Below the pieces are notes generated by a model. It saw nothing but the letters and a program-made list of their open reading frames with translations, was not told where the DNA came from and did not search any database. Shown here piece by piece: positions 1-7,429 of a DNA stretch of 64,000 nt. Position numbers and translations under genes: made by a program. The first letter of the stretch is position 1. Each line of letters opens with the position of its first letter. Source of the stretch: MKSF01 sp037190225 (GTDB taxonomy: Bacteria; Bacteroidota; Bacteroidia; Chitinophagales; Chitinophagaceae); NCBI GenBank assembly GCA_037190225.1, contig JBBCJL010000007.1, positions 124,001-188,000 of the forward strand. Direction: 5' to 3'.

Positions 1-302
1 ATGAAAAATTATTAGCGCAGGCAAGAGAAGAGCGTACCCAGTTATTAAAAGAGGCGAAAGAGACGAAGGACAAGATCATTAACGAAGCCAAAGAGCAGGC
101 TAAGGTCGAAGCGGATAAGATCCTGGTAAATGCACATGCCCAGATCGCGCAGCAGCGTAATGCAGCTTTGGTTGAAGTGAAAAATGAGATCGGTAACCTG
201 GCTATTGAAGTAGCGGAGAAGGTATTGCGTAAAGAATTTGCGGAGGCCTCTTCCCAGCGTGAATATGCGAAATCCCTGGCTGCTGAGATATCTCTGAACT
301 AA
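1..302 (+). CDS. atpF: ATP synthase F0 subunit b (3' part; start lies before the window)
   Basis: The first 302 bases are the end of an open frame (codons begin at base 3) ending in TAA. The peptide is a long charged helix rich in Glu, Lys, Ala and Gln (begins EKLLAQAREERTQ, ends AEISLN), as expected of the cytoplasmic stalk half of subunit b, which dimerises and links the membrane c-ring/a-subunit to the F1 head through delta. The N-terminal membrane anchor is outside the window. It lies 82 bases upstream of atpH in the same direction, the usual b-delta-alpha order, which supports the assignment strongly. Confidence 0.9.
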   Translation, partial: EKLLAQAREERTQLLKEAKETKDKIINEAKEQAKVEADKILVNAHAQIAQQRNAALVEVKNEIGNLAIEVAEKVLRKEFAEASSQREYAKSLAAEISLN

Positions 303-384
303 TTAACTAATTTCCCTGGGTTTTATTGAGCGGTCCCTTTTCGGCAGGCCTTATCCAGAAACCCTATAAATACATGACTATAAT

Positions 385-945
385 ATGCAAAACCCACGTT
401 TAGCATCACGTTACGCCAAATCCCTGATTGATATCGCTAAGGAGAGCCATACCCTGGAAGCAGTGCTGTCTGATATGGAGCTGATCGGTAAGACGCTGGC
501 ATCCAGCAGGGAACTGTCGCTCGCTGTAGCAAGCCCTATTATCAGGGGAGATAAAAAAGCGGCGATCCTGAAGGCTGTTTTCGGAGATGCTTTGCAAAAG
601 ATCACGACCATGTTCATTGATCTGCTGATCAGTAAGGGGCGTGAGGCGAACCTGGCGGAGATAGCAGCAGGATATATAGCGCAATACAAGAAACTGAACC
701 ATGTCCATACTGTGAAGCTGACTACTGCCGCTCCTATTGATGAAGAGCTGAAAAGCCTGGTTGCCGGAAAGGTGGCCGCAGAAATGAAGGACGGTAAGGT
801 AGAGATAGATACAACGGTAGAGCCGGATCTGATCGGCGGTTTTGTGCTGCAGGTCGGGGACAAGCTCTTTGACGCATCCGTAAGAAGGGATCTGATGGAT
901 GTCAAGAGCCAGTTTACCAAGAATATCTATGTTGCGGATATCTAA
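385..945 (+). CDS. atpH: ATP synthase F1 subunit delta
   Basis: The 186-residue protein has the OSCP/delta pattern: an N-terminal helical bundle starting NPRLASRYAKSLIDIA, and a C-terminal part with the conserved stretch DLIGGFVLQVGDKLFDASVR near residues 148-167. Delta clamps the top of the alpha3beta3 head to the b stalk. Length matches the family (about 175-190). It sits between atpF and atpA, with 50 bases to the latter, so all three are probably co-transcribed. The ATG at 385 gives the usual N-terminus, with the first helix starting at once. Confidence 0.95.
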   Translation: MQNPRLASRYAKSLIDIAKESHTLEAVLSDMELIGKTLASSRELSLAVASPIIRGDKKAAILKAVFGDALQKITTMFIDLLISKGREANLAEIAAGYIAQYKKLNHVHTVKLTTAAPIDEELKSLVAGKVAAEMKDGKVEIDTTVEPDLIGGFVLQVGDKLFDASVRRDLMDVKSQFTKNIYVADI

Positions 946-995
946 AAGATACAATTGAAACAATATTATTTTAATCATTCATAATTCATAAAGTC

Positions 996-2573
996 ATGGT
1001 TGAAATTAAACCGGATGAAATATCGGCGATCTTGCGCCAGCAATTAAGCAACTTCAATGCTTCGGCAGAGTTGGAGGAAGTAGGTACTGTTCTTACAATA
1101 GGTGACGGTATTGCCCGTGTTTACGGCCTTGGCGGTGTTCGTCAGGGTGAGCTTGTAGAGTTCGAAGACAAGACCCAGGCCATAGCCCTGAACCTGGAAG
1201 AGGATAATGTGGGTGTGGTGCTGATGGGTGACAGCAAAAATATTAAAGAAGGATCCAAAGTGCGCCGTACCGGCCGTATCGCCTCTATCAAAGTAGGCGA
1301 AGGTATGGTAGGCCGCGTGGTCAATACTTTAGGCGAACCTATTGATGGTAAAGGTCCTATTACGGGAGAGCTGTATGAAATGCCTATCGAGCGTAAAGCG
1401 CCGGGCGTTATCTACCGTGAGCCTGTAAAAGAGCCGCTGCAGACAGGTCTGAAAGCCGTGGATGCTATGATCCCGATCGGCCGTGGTCAGCGTGAGCTGG
1501 TAATCGGTGACCGTGGTACCGGTAAAACTGCTATCTGCCTGGATACCATCATTAACCAAAAGGAATTTTACGAAGCCGGCAAGCCGGTGTACTGTATATA
1601 TGTAGCGGTAGGTCAGAAAGCCTCTACAGTAGCTCAGGTATTGAAAACCCTGGAAGATAACGGCGCTATGGCTTACACGATCGTTGTGGCCGCATCCGCT
1701 TCCGAGCCCGCTCCTTTACAATTCTACGCGCCGTTCGCGGGCGCTGCTATCGGGGAGTACTTCCGCGATACCGGCCGTCCTGCGCTGGTAGTATATGATG
1801 ATCTTTCCAAGCAGGCGGTGGCTTACCGTGAGGTATCCCTGCTGTTACGCCGTCCGCCGGGCCGTGAGGCTTATCCCGGAGACGTATTCTACCTGCACTC
1901 CCGTTTACTGGAAAGAGCTGCGAAAGTGATCAATAATGACGAGATCGCTAGGAACATGAACGATCTTCCTGAGTCCATAAAGCACTTGGTAAAAGGTGGC
2001 GGTTCACTGACGGCCTTACCGATCATTGAAACCCAGGCTGGTGACGTTTCCGCTTATATCCCTACCAACGTGATCTCCATCACTGACGGTCAGATCTTCC
2101 TGGAGACCAACCTGTTCAACTCCGGTATACGTCCTGCCATCAACGTAGGTATCTCTGTAAGCCGTGTGGGTGGTTCCGCGCAGATCAAATCAATGAAGAA
2201 AGTTTCCGGTACCCTGAAATTAGACCAGGCCCTGTACCGCGAGATGGAGGCCTTCTCCAAATTCGGCGGTGACCTGGATGCTGCTACCAAAACGGTTATT
2301 GACAAAGGTGCCCGTAACGTGGAGATCCTGAAGCAAACCCAGTTCAACCCTTTCCCGGTAGAAAAGCAGATCGCTATTATTTACCTGGGTACCAACAATC
2401 TCTTAAGAGAGGTGCCTGTTAAGAAGGTAAAAGCGTTTGAAGAGCAGTTCATGCTGGAAATGGAAAACAAATTACCGCATGTATTGCAGGAATTCAAGAA
2501 AGGTAACCTGCCACAGGATGGTATTGATGAAATGGTGAATCTCGCCAAAGGCCTGATCCCGCAATTCCAATAA
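996..2573 (+). CDS. atpA: ATP synthase F1 subunit alpha
   Basis: This is the 525-residue non-catalytic nucleotide-binding subunit of F1. The beta-barrel N-domain carries VGTVLTIGDGIARVYGL, the P-loop GDRGTGKT is at residues 171-178, and the family signature with RRPPGREAYPGDVFYLHSR follows near residue 285. Length and motifs are fully canonical. The next genes in most bacteria are atpG or atpD/atpC, but here a long perfect hairpin follows within 15 bases and the next gene is unrelated, so gamma must be encoded elsewhere. Expression is presumably from the upstream atp promoter outside the window. Confidence 0.98.
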   Translation: MVEIKPDEISAILRQQLSNFNASAELEEVGTVLTIGDGIARVYGLGGVRQGELVEFEDKTQAIALNLEEDNVGVVLMGDSKNIKEGSKVRRTGRIASIKVGEGMVGRVVNTLGEPIDGKGPITGELYEMPIERKAPGVIYREPVKEPLQTGLKAVDAMIPIGRGQRELVIGDRGTGKTAICLDTIINQKEFYEAGKPVYCIYVAVGQKASTVAQVLKTLEDNGAMAYTIVVAASASEPAPLQFYAPFAGAAIGEYFRDTGRPALVVYDDLSKQAVAYREVSLLLRRPPGREAYPGDVFYLHSRLLERAAKVINNDEIARNMNDLPESIKHLVKGGGSLTALPIIETQAGDVSAYIPTNVISITDGQIFLETNLFNSGIRPAINVGISVSRVGGSAQIKSMKKVSGTLKLDQALYREMEAFSKFGGDLDAATKTVIDKGARNVEILKQTQFNPFPVEKQIAIIYLGTNNLLREVPVKKVKAFEEQFMLEMENKLPHVLQEFKKGNLPQDGIDEMVNLAKGLIPQFQ

Positions 2574-2587
2574 GATATATTGATTTT

Positions 2588-2632
2588 ACAATGTAAACAG
2601 GCTGACCTCAAAGGTCAGCCTGTTTACATTGT
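2588..2632 (+). terminator. Strong intrinsic terminator after atpA
   Basis: A perfect 21-bp inverted repeat (arms 2588-2608 and 2612-2632) with a 3-base loop begins 14 bases after the atpA stop. The trailing sequence has only a short T run (TTTT at 2637-2640). It marks the end of the atp transcription unit on this side. Confidence 0.75.
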
Positions 2633-2895
2633 GCCATTTTACTGGTGTTTCTCTACAGAGCACGGGCATTCAAATAATTAATTCTCAAGGGGCTCAGGAA
2701 CCTTTTCACCAGCAATCTGCTAAAGCTGTTTAAATGCCATATCTGCATAGCAGTATTGATTATGAAATATTTACTGTGAACGGATATGCCCCCGGTATTA
2801 TTTTTAAAATACCAGTCAAAAAATTATCAGATAAAATTCTATTTGATATAAAAAAAGAAGTAGTTTTGTGGCTGTTATTAACAAATTTTTTATAT
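2633..2895. other. Gene-free spacer between the atp operon and the next gene
   Basis: Together with the terminator this makes about 320 bases without a gene. An in-frame extension of the next gene could start at 2734, but it lies upstream of a good -7 promoter element (2861-2868) and encodes nothing recognisable, so I treat it as non-coding. Confidence 0.5.
2861..2868 (+). promoter_or_regulatory. Bacteroidota -7 element TAGTTTTG
   Basis: Exact match to TAnnTTTG, 27 bases before the ATG at 2896. It supports that ATG over the upstream start at 2734, which would precede the transcript. Confidence 0.5.
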
Positions 2896-3348
2896 ATGAA
2901 TTATAACGACAACATTTTTAAGGAAGAAAGTTTATTGAACGGTGATGCCAGGCAATATCTGCTGCAGACTGTGGGCTGGACCAAGTTTTTGTCTATTGTA
3001 GGGTTTATATTCACAGGCCTCGCTCTGATTACGATAATTGGCCTTATGGGGTCCGGGTCCGCTTTAAGCTATACCATGGGATATCCTATGGGCGGAGGAG
3101 TGTTCGCCGGGGTGATGATCTTTTATATTGTGCTGATACTGCTCTATATGTATCCTATTTATTGCCTGTATAAATTTTCTACCTGTATCAAGGCTGGTCT
3201 GCAAAGCAATAGCAGCTCACTGGTTGCGGAAGGATTTAAATACCAGAAAACGATGTATATGATCCTGGGTATCCTCATGATCATCTTACTGAGTATATAC
3301 TTACTGGTATTCCTGTTCGGCGGCATAGCCATGCTGGCAGCCCTGTAA
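2896..3348 (+). CDS. Small integral membrane protein, DUF5362-like
   Basis: The 150-residue protein starts MNYNDNIFKEESLLNGDARQYL and has about three long hydrophobic segments: residues near 32-55, a Gly/Met-rich loop, then about 74-95 and 121-148. The arrangement, with a soluble N-terminus carrying a WTKFLSIVGFIFTG segment, resembles the Bacteroidota family annotated DUF5362, whose function is unknown; the family name is from memory. I chose the ATG at 2896 because a -7 promoter element lies 27 bases upstream. The gene stands alone, with terminators on both sides. No enzymatic motif is visible. Confidence 0.75.
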   Translation: MNYNDNIFKEESLLNGDARQYLLQTVGWTKFLSIVGFIFTGLALITIIGLMGSGSALSYTMGYPMGGGVFAGVMIFYIVLILLYMYPIYCLYKFSTCIKAGLQSNSSSLVAEGFKYQKTMYMILGILMIILLSIYLLVFLFGGIAMLAAL

Positions 3349-3371
3349 TACGGCCTGTAAACTACCTTATT

Positions 3372-3404
3372 AAAGGAGGAGATGGATTGACATCTCCTCC
3401 TTTT
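3372..3404 (+). terminator. Intrinsic terminator
   Basis: 13-bp hairpin (arms 3372-3384 and 3391-3403, loop GATTGA) running into TTTT, 23 bases after the preceding stop codon. Confidence 0.85.
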
Positions 3405-3460
3405 GCTTTATGTGCTATTTAGCTAAATACCCGTATCTTTAGGTATAATTCATGTGATGT

Positions 3461-4741
3461 ATGTCTTCAAATGAGCACAGGGCCAGGGCGGCGTTATCAA
3501 AAATTGATGCGACCAGGAAAATAGAAAATATCATTGCCGCGATCCGACAGAAAACGGTAGATCATCCCAGGAAGGACGGACTACCGCTCGAATTCGGTGT
3601 CAGCAGGGACAGCACGGATGCCCGGCTGGCATTCCTGGAACAGGAAACAGGCTATATGCCGGCTTTTCTTACAGGCCAACGGCAACCGTACGACCTTAAT
3701 ATGCTGGCAGGCAATATTGAGAACTATATCGGTATGACGCAGGTGCCCACCGGTGTTATCGGCCCGGTAAGGGTGCTGGGTACCGAGGCAAGCGGCGATT
3801 ATTTTGTACCCCTTGCTACCAGTGAAGGAGCCCTGGTGGCTTCTTACCACAGGGGAGCCAAGGCCTGTTGCCTGGCAGGAGGCGTCACTTCCATATGCCT
3901 GGTAGAGGCGGTGCAGCGCAGTCCCTTATTTAAGTTTAACAGTATTACGGAGCTGGGAACGTTCCTAGCCTGGGCATTGACGAAAATGGATGCTTTTCAT
4001 GAAATCGTAGCCGCGCACAGCAACTATGCCCGGCTGCATGAAATGAAAGTGAATATTGAAGGCAATCACCTGATCCTGACCTTTGAGTACACGACAGGGG
4101 ATGCGGCGGGTCAGAATATGGTTACCATCTGTACGGATGCCATCTGCCGTTATATGGTGGCCCATTGTCCTGCCGCGCCGGAGCAATGGTTCATTGAAAG
4201 CAACTATTCCGGTGATAAAAAGGCCACGGCACAATCCTTCAATGCAACGAGAGGCAAGAAAGTGACGGCGGAGATCGTGCTGCCGGAAGCTATTGTGGAG
4301 CGCGTCTTAAAGACTACCGTGGATGCTATGGCCACCTACTGGCAATCTTCCACCATCGGTATTGTACAAAGCGGCGCTATCGGCGCGCATGGCCATTATG
4401 CCAACGGGCTGGCAGCCCTGTTTATGGCTACAGGCCAGGATGTGGCCTGCGTGGCGGAAGCCGCAACGGGCATTACCCGCATGGAAAAAAGGACAGACGG
4501 ATCATTATATGCCAGTGTCACCCTGCCCAACCTGATCGTCGGAACGGTGGGCGGAGGCACATCGCTGCCTACACAGCGGGAGTGCCTGGAGCTGATGGGC
4601 TGCTACGGGGCGGGCAATGCCCGGAAATATGCGGAGATCTGCGGTGCTGTCATCCTGGCCGGGGAATTAAGCATTGCGGCGGCGCTCTCAGCCGGACACT
4701 TTTCCGATGCCCATAAAAAATTCGGCAGGCAGCAGAAATAG
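3461..4741 (+). CDS. Hydroxymethylglutaryl-CoA reductase, class I type
   Basis: The 426-residue protein matches the catalytic domain of NADPH-dependent HMG-CoA reductase, which makes mevalonate. Motifs in order: ENYIGMTQVPTGVIGP (HMG-CoA binding), TSEGALVAS with catalytic Glu122, GDAAGQNMVT (NADPH binding), SGDKKAT with Lys253, GQDVAC with Asp327, GTVGGGTSLPTQ, and GHFSDAH with catalytic His418. The class I wording of these motifs and the lack of membrane segments fit bacterial soluble enzymes. No other mevalonate gene is in the window. It is followed after 38 bases by a CDP-alcohol phosphatidyltransferase on the same strand, placing it at the head of a lipid-like gene run. A weak -7 element (TATCTTTA, 3434-3441) lies just upstream. 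Confidence 0.93.
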   Translation: MSSNEHRARAALSKIDATRKIENIIAAIRQKTVDHPRKDGLPLEFGVSRDSTDARLAFLEQETGYMPAFLTGQRQPYDLNMLAGNIENYIGMTQVPTGVIGPVRVLGTEASGDYFVPLATSEGALVASYHRGAKACCLAGGVTSICLVEAVQRSPLFKFNSITELGTFLAWALTKMDAFHEIVAAHSNYARLHEMKVNIEGNHLILTFEYTTGDAAGQNMVTICTDAICRYMVAHCPAAPEQWFIESNYSGDKKATAQSFNATRGKKVTAEIVLPEAIVERVLKTTVDAMATYWQSSTIGIVQSGAIGAHGHYANGLAALFMATGQDVACVAEAATGITRMEKRTDGSLYASVTLPNLIVGTVGGGTSLPTQRECLELMGCYGAGNARKYAEICGAVILAGELSIAAALSAGHFSDAHKKFGRQQK

Positions 4742-4779
4742 CGGGGTTTTCCTGCGCTGCATTATAACATTGTCCGCTT

Positions 4780-5364
4780 ATGGTAAAAGAAAAAGTGATC
4801 AATATACCCAATATCCTGTCGGCATACAGGCTGGCGGCATTGCCCTTTATCGTATATAGCATTGCGAATGGCAATAAGTCCCTGTTCATTACGCTGATAG
4901 CGGTCAACCTGGTGACGGACATCCTGGACGGGTGGATCGCCAGGACCTTCCGGATGCAGACTGAGCTCGGTGCCAGGCTGGACTCGCTTGCCGATATAGG
5001 TACCTACCTGATGGCGTTTACGGGTATGATCGTGCTGGAAAGCGCCTTCGTGCATACCTACAGGGTACCTTTTATACTGATGCTGGTGCTGTGGCTGCTG
5101 CCCCAGGTCATATCCCTTATACGCTTCCGGCGTTTTCCCAGCTTTCACCTGTGGTCCAATAAGGCGGTGGGCTATATCCAGGGCATTTTTATCGTGACCT
5201 ATTTTGTCTGGGGATTCCATCCCGCCTATTTTTACCTTATGATAGCCTGTTCTTACCTCGCATACCTGGAAGAGCTGGTGCTGGTAATATATTTGCCCCG
5301 TTTAAGGTCTAATATCAAAAGTGTTTTCCTTGTGCTTAAAGCCAATAAATCTGCACAGCAATGA
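4780..5364 (+). CDS. CDP-alcohol phosphatidyltransferase
   Basis: This is a 194-residue membrane enzyme of the CDP-alcohol phosphatidyltransferase family, which joins a CDP-activated lipid (or polar) alcohol to a second alcohol, releasing CMP. The full metal-binding signature D-x2-DG-x2-AR-x8-G-x3-D-x3-D is present from Asp47 to Asp72, in DILDGWIAR...GARLDSLAD. About five or six hydrophobic segments follow the family pattern. The acceptor alcohol cannot be told from sequence. It overlaps the next gene by ATGA, and that gene is a CdsA-like enzyme that would supply the CDP-activated substrate. Position inside the HMGR/UbiA/dikinase run suggests a specialised lipid rather than bulk phosphatidylglycerol or phosphatidylserine. 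Confidence 0.9.
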   Translation: MVKEKVINIPNILSAYRLAALPFIVYSIANGNKSLFITLIAVNLVTDILDGWIARTFRMQTELGARLDSLADIGTYLMAFTGMIVLESAFVHTYRVPFILMLVLWLLPQVISLIRFRRFPSFHLWSNKAVGYIQGIFIVTYFVWGFHPAYFYLMIACSYLAYLEELVLVIYLPRLRSNIKSVFLVLKANKSAQQ

Positions 5365-6071
5365 TACTGGCGCTGATCTATATCATTGCAGGTTATTTCC
5401 TGTTCGGCGGACTGGCGATCGTGGTCATCAATCGCAGGAATAAACTCTATGCCGCCCGGGACCGGTGGGTCAAATATATTTTTTACCTGCTGGTGGTGAG
5501 CGCCACTGTTGCCTGTATCTTTTACGGTCTGCTGCCCTTGCTGGCGCTGGCCATTGCGGGGACCGGCCTGTACGAGATGCTTACGGCCTGGCTGAAGACT
5601 GCCCGCAGCCGGGCGCTGCTGTGGAAATGCCTGGGCGTATATATACCGGTAGCCGTTGCTTTCTGCCTGCATGCGTTCTGGCAGGATACGGATGTGCTTT
5701 TATTCGTGTACACCATTGTCTTTGTCTTTGACGGATTCGCCCAGATCACGGGCCAGCTGCTGGGCAGGAAAAAGATATTTCCTGTCATCAGCCCGGAAAA
5801 GACCCGGGCGGGAGTGATCGGGGGCTATATCAGCGTTATCGTTACTTCCTTATTATTAAAGGGTATTACAGGCCTGCCCGTACCGCACCTGGTAATAAAG
5901 ACGCTTGTCCTGGCTACGGCTGCCATGACCGGCGACCTGCTGGCCTCCCTGTATAAGCGCAAATGTGGCGTCAAGGATTATAGCAGGCTGATCCCCGGCC
6001 ACGGCGGTATCTTAGACCGGTTTGACAGCTATATGATGGCCGGAGCCGTCTGCTGGCTTATTTTTAAATAG
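5361..6071 (+). CDS. CdsA-family CTP:phosphate cytidylyltransferase
   Basis: The 236-residue multi-span protein has the CdsA C-terminal signature, seen as GDLLASLYKRKCGVKDY followed by SRLIPGHGGILDRFD near residues 195-228, and the preceding SPEKTRAGVIGG motif (about 141-152). The family activates a lipid phosphate with CTP to give a CDP-lipid. The usual DTGAY segment reads DGFAQITGQ here. It overlaps the CDP-alcohol phosphatidyltransferase upstream and is 15 bases before a UbiA-like gene. Being next to a prenyltransferase, it could act on phosphatidate or on a prenylated phosphate, like archaeal CDP-archaeol synthase; the second is inference. Confidence 0.88.
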   Translation: MILALIYIIAGYFLFGGLAIVVINRRNKLYAARDRWVKYIFYLLVVSATVACIFYGLLPLLALAIAGTGLYEMLTAWLKTARSRALLWKCLGVYIPVAVAFCLHAFWQDTDVLLFVYTIVFVFDGFAQITGQLLGRKKIFPVISPEKTRAGVIGGYISVIVTSLLLKGITGLPVPHLVIKTLVLATAAMTGDLLASLYKRKCGVKDYSRLIPGHGGILDRFDSYMMAGAVCWLIFK

Positions 6072-6086
6072 TTCAATCAATCTTAT

Positions 6087-7052
6087 ATGGAGATCCTGAC
6101 AAACCCTTACAGCAGGCCGGAAGAGAACAATGCGCCTTTATGGAAGCGCTTGTATATATACCAGAAGGAGCGCTTCCCCCTGGCAGGCCATGGCCTGCTG
6201 GTCGCGGCTTTCAGCTTTTCCGCCGTGGCCTATTCCAGGATCTGCAGGGGCGTGGAAGGCTTTGTGAGCTGGAAAGTATTCCTGGCAGGTGTTTTTACTA
6301 CCGTCAGCCTTTTCCTGCTGGTCCGGATCTTCGATGAATTTAAGGACGCCAGGGAAGACGCGCTGTACCGCAGGGAACTGCCGGTACCGAGAGGGCTGGT
6401 CAGCTTCAGGGAATTGCGAAATATAGGGGTCATCGTTGTATGCCTGCAGGTAGGCCTCAACGCTCTTTTCTTCCCGAAGATGCTGTTGCTTTACGGCCTG
6501 GCATTGGGTTATTTGTTATTGATGTCCAGGGAATTTTTTGTGGCAGACTGGCTGAAGCGTCACCAGTTCTGGTACGTGGTCTCCCATATGCTCATCATTC
6601 CCCTTATTGATATTTATGCCAGCGGGCTGGACTGGATGCTGGAAGGCGTAAGGGCCCCTGGCGGACTGCTGTATTTTTTTGCGGTTTCCTTTATGAGCGG
6701 CATCGTCCTGGAGGTCGGGAGGAAGATCAGGGCTCCTGGGCAGGAATCGGAAGGTGTGCTGACCTATTCTGCTATGCTGGGACCAACCGGGTCTGCAACT
6801 TTGTGGCTGGGAATGCTCTCACTTTCCCTGCTGCTCAGCATCATGGCTTCCGCCTATGCCGGTTACGGCAGTACGGGAGCCATAGTCCTGTCCGCAATAT
6901 ACCTTGTATGCTGTATACCCGCATTATTATACCTGAAATATAAAAGCCGCCGCACCGGTAAAATGATAGAAGGTGCGTCCGCTGCCTGGACCATGGCCAT
7001 GTATCTCACGCTGGGAGGCGTACCGATGATAGAAAGACTACTGAACGTATGA
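6087..7052 (+). CDS. UbiA-superfamily prenyltransferase-like membrane protein
   Basis: The 321-residue protein has about eight or nine membrane segments and the two cytoplasmic motifs expected of UbiA enzymes: an acidic first motif DEFKDARED (residues 83-91) followed by ELPVPRGLVS, and a second region GRKIRAPGQESEGVLTYS near 211-228. UbiA proteins move an isoprenoid diphosphate onto an acceptor such as an aromatic ring, haem, chlorophyllide or glycerol phosphate. The second motif lacks the clustered aspartates of UbiA proper, so substrate or even activity may differ. The gene overlaps the next by ATGA. Context with HMGR and CDP-lipid enzymes makes an isoprenoid lipid acceptor plausible. Confidence 0.75.
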   Translation: MEILTNPYSRPEENNAPLWKRLYIYQKERFPLAGHGLLVAAFSFSAVAYSRICRGVEGFVSWKVFLAGVFTTVSLFLLVRIFDEFKDAREDALYRRELPVPRGLVSFRELRNIGVIVVCLQVGLNALFFPKMLLLYGLALGYLLLMSREFFVADWLKRHQFWYVVSHMLIIPLIDIYASGLDWMLEGVRAPGGLLYFFAVSFMSGIVLEVGRKIRAPGQESEGVLTYSAMLGPTGSATLWLGMLSLSLLLSIMASAYAGYGSTGAIVLSAIYLVCCIPALLYLKYKSRRTGKMIEGASAAWTMAMYLTLGGVPMIERLLNV

Positions 7053-7429
7053 GCATTATAATAGTATACCTGATCTACCTGTGGGTCACCGTTATCCACT
7101 GCATCTTTACGGGGGCTACCCTTTACTTCTTCTGGGGCGCCAGGATGGCACGGCATCACAGGCTGGTGAACACTGTCATTTTCGCCGTTTGCCTGGCCTT
7201 CCTGGAGATGTACTGGATACCCTTGTCCGGCCCGCTGCAGCTCACCGTCAGCACTGCCGATACGCTCATCCAGCAGCATTTCGGGATTGACCGCCAGACC
7301 AATATTATGGGCATACTCCGCCCGCATTATTTCCATATGGTGCTGTGGCTGGTACAGGGAGTATTTACGGAATGGCTGTGCCGCAGGCAGTATATCAGGA
7401 TCATTAGCAGAAAGGGAGGTAACCAATGA
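7049..7429 (+). CDS. Small membrane protein of unknown function
   Basis: The 126-residue protein has three or four hydrophobic segments (about 2-28, 36-56 and 96-112) and an Arg/Lys-rich C-terminus. I do not recognise the family. It is locked into the lipid-like run by ATGA overlaps with both neighbours (7049-7052 and 7426-7429), so its product is probably made stoichiometrically with the UbiA-like protein and the dikinase. It may be a partner subunit of the membrane prenyltransferase, but the sequence itself offers no catalytic motif. Confidence 0.75.
   Translation: MSIIIVYLIYLWVTVIHCIFTGATLYFFWGARMARHHRLVNTVIFAVCLAFLEMYWIPLSGPLQLTVSTADTLIQQHFGIDRQTNIMGILRPHYFHMVLWLVQGVFTEWLCRRQYIRIISRKGGNQ

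Noticed and set aside
2734..2895. N-terminal extension of the DUF5362-like protein
   Set aside because: It lies upstream of the -7 element at 2861 and encodes no membrane or family-like sequence.
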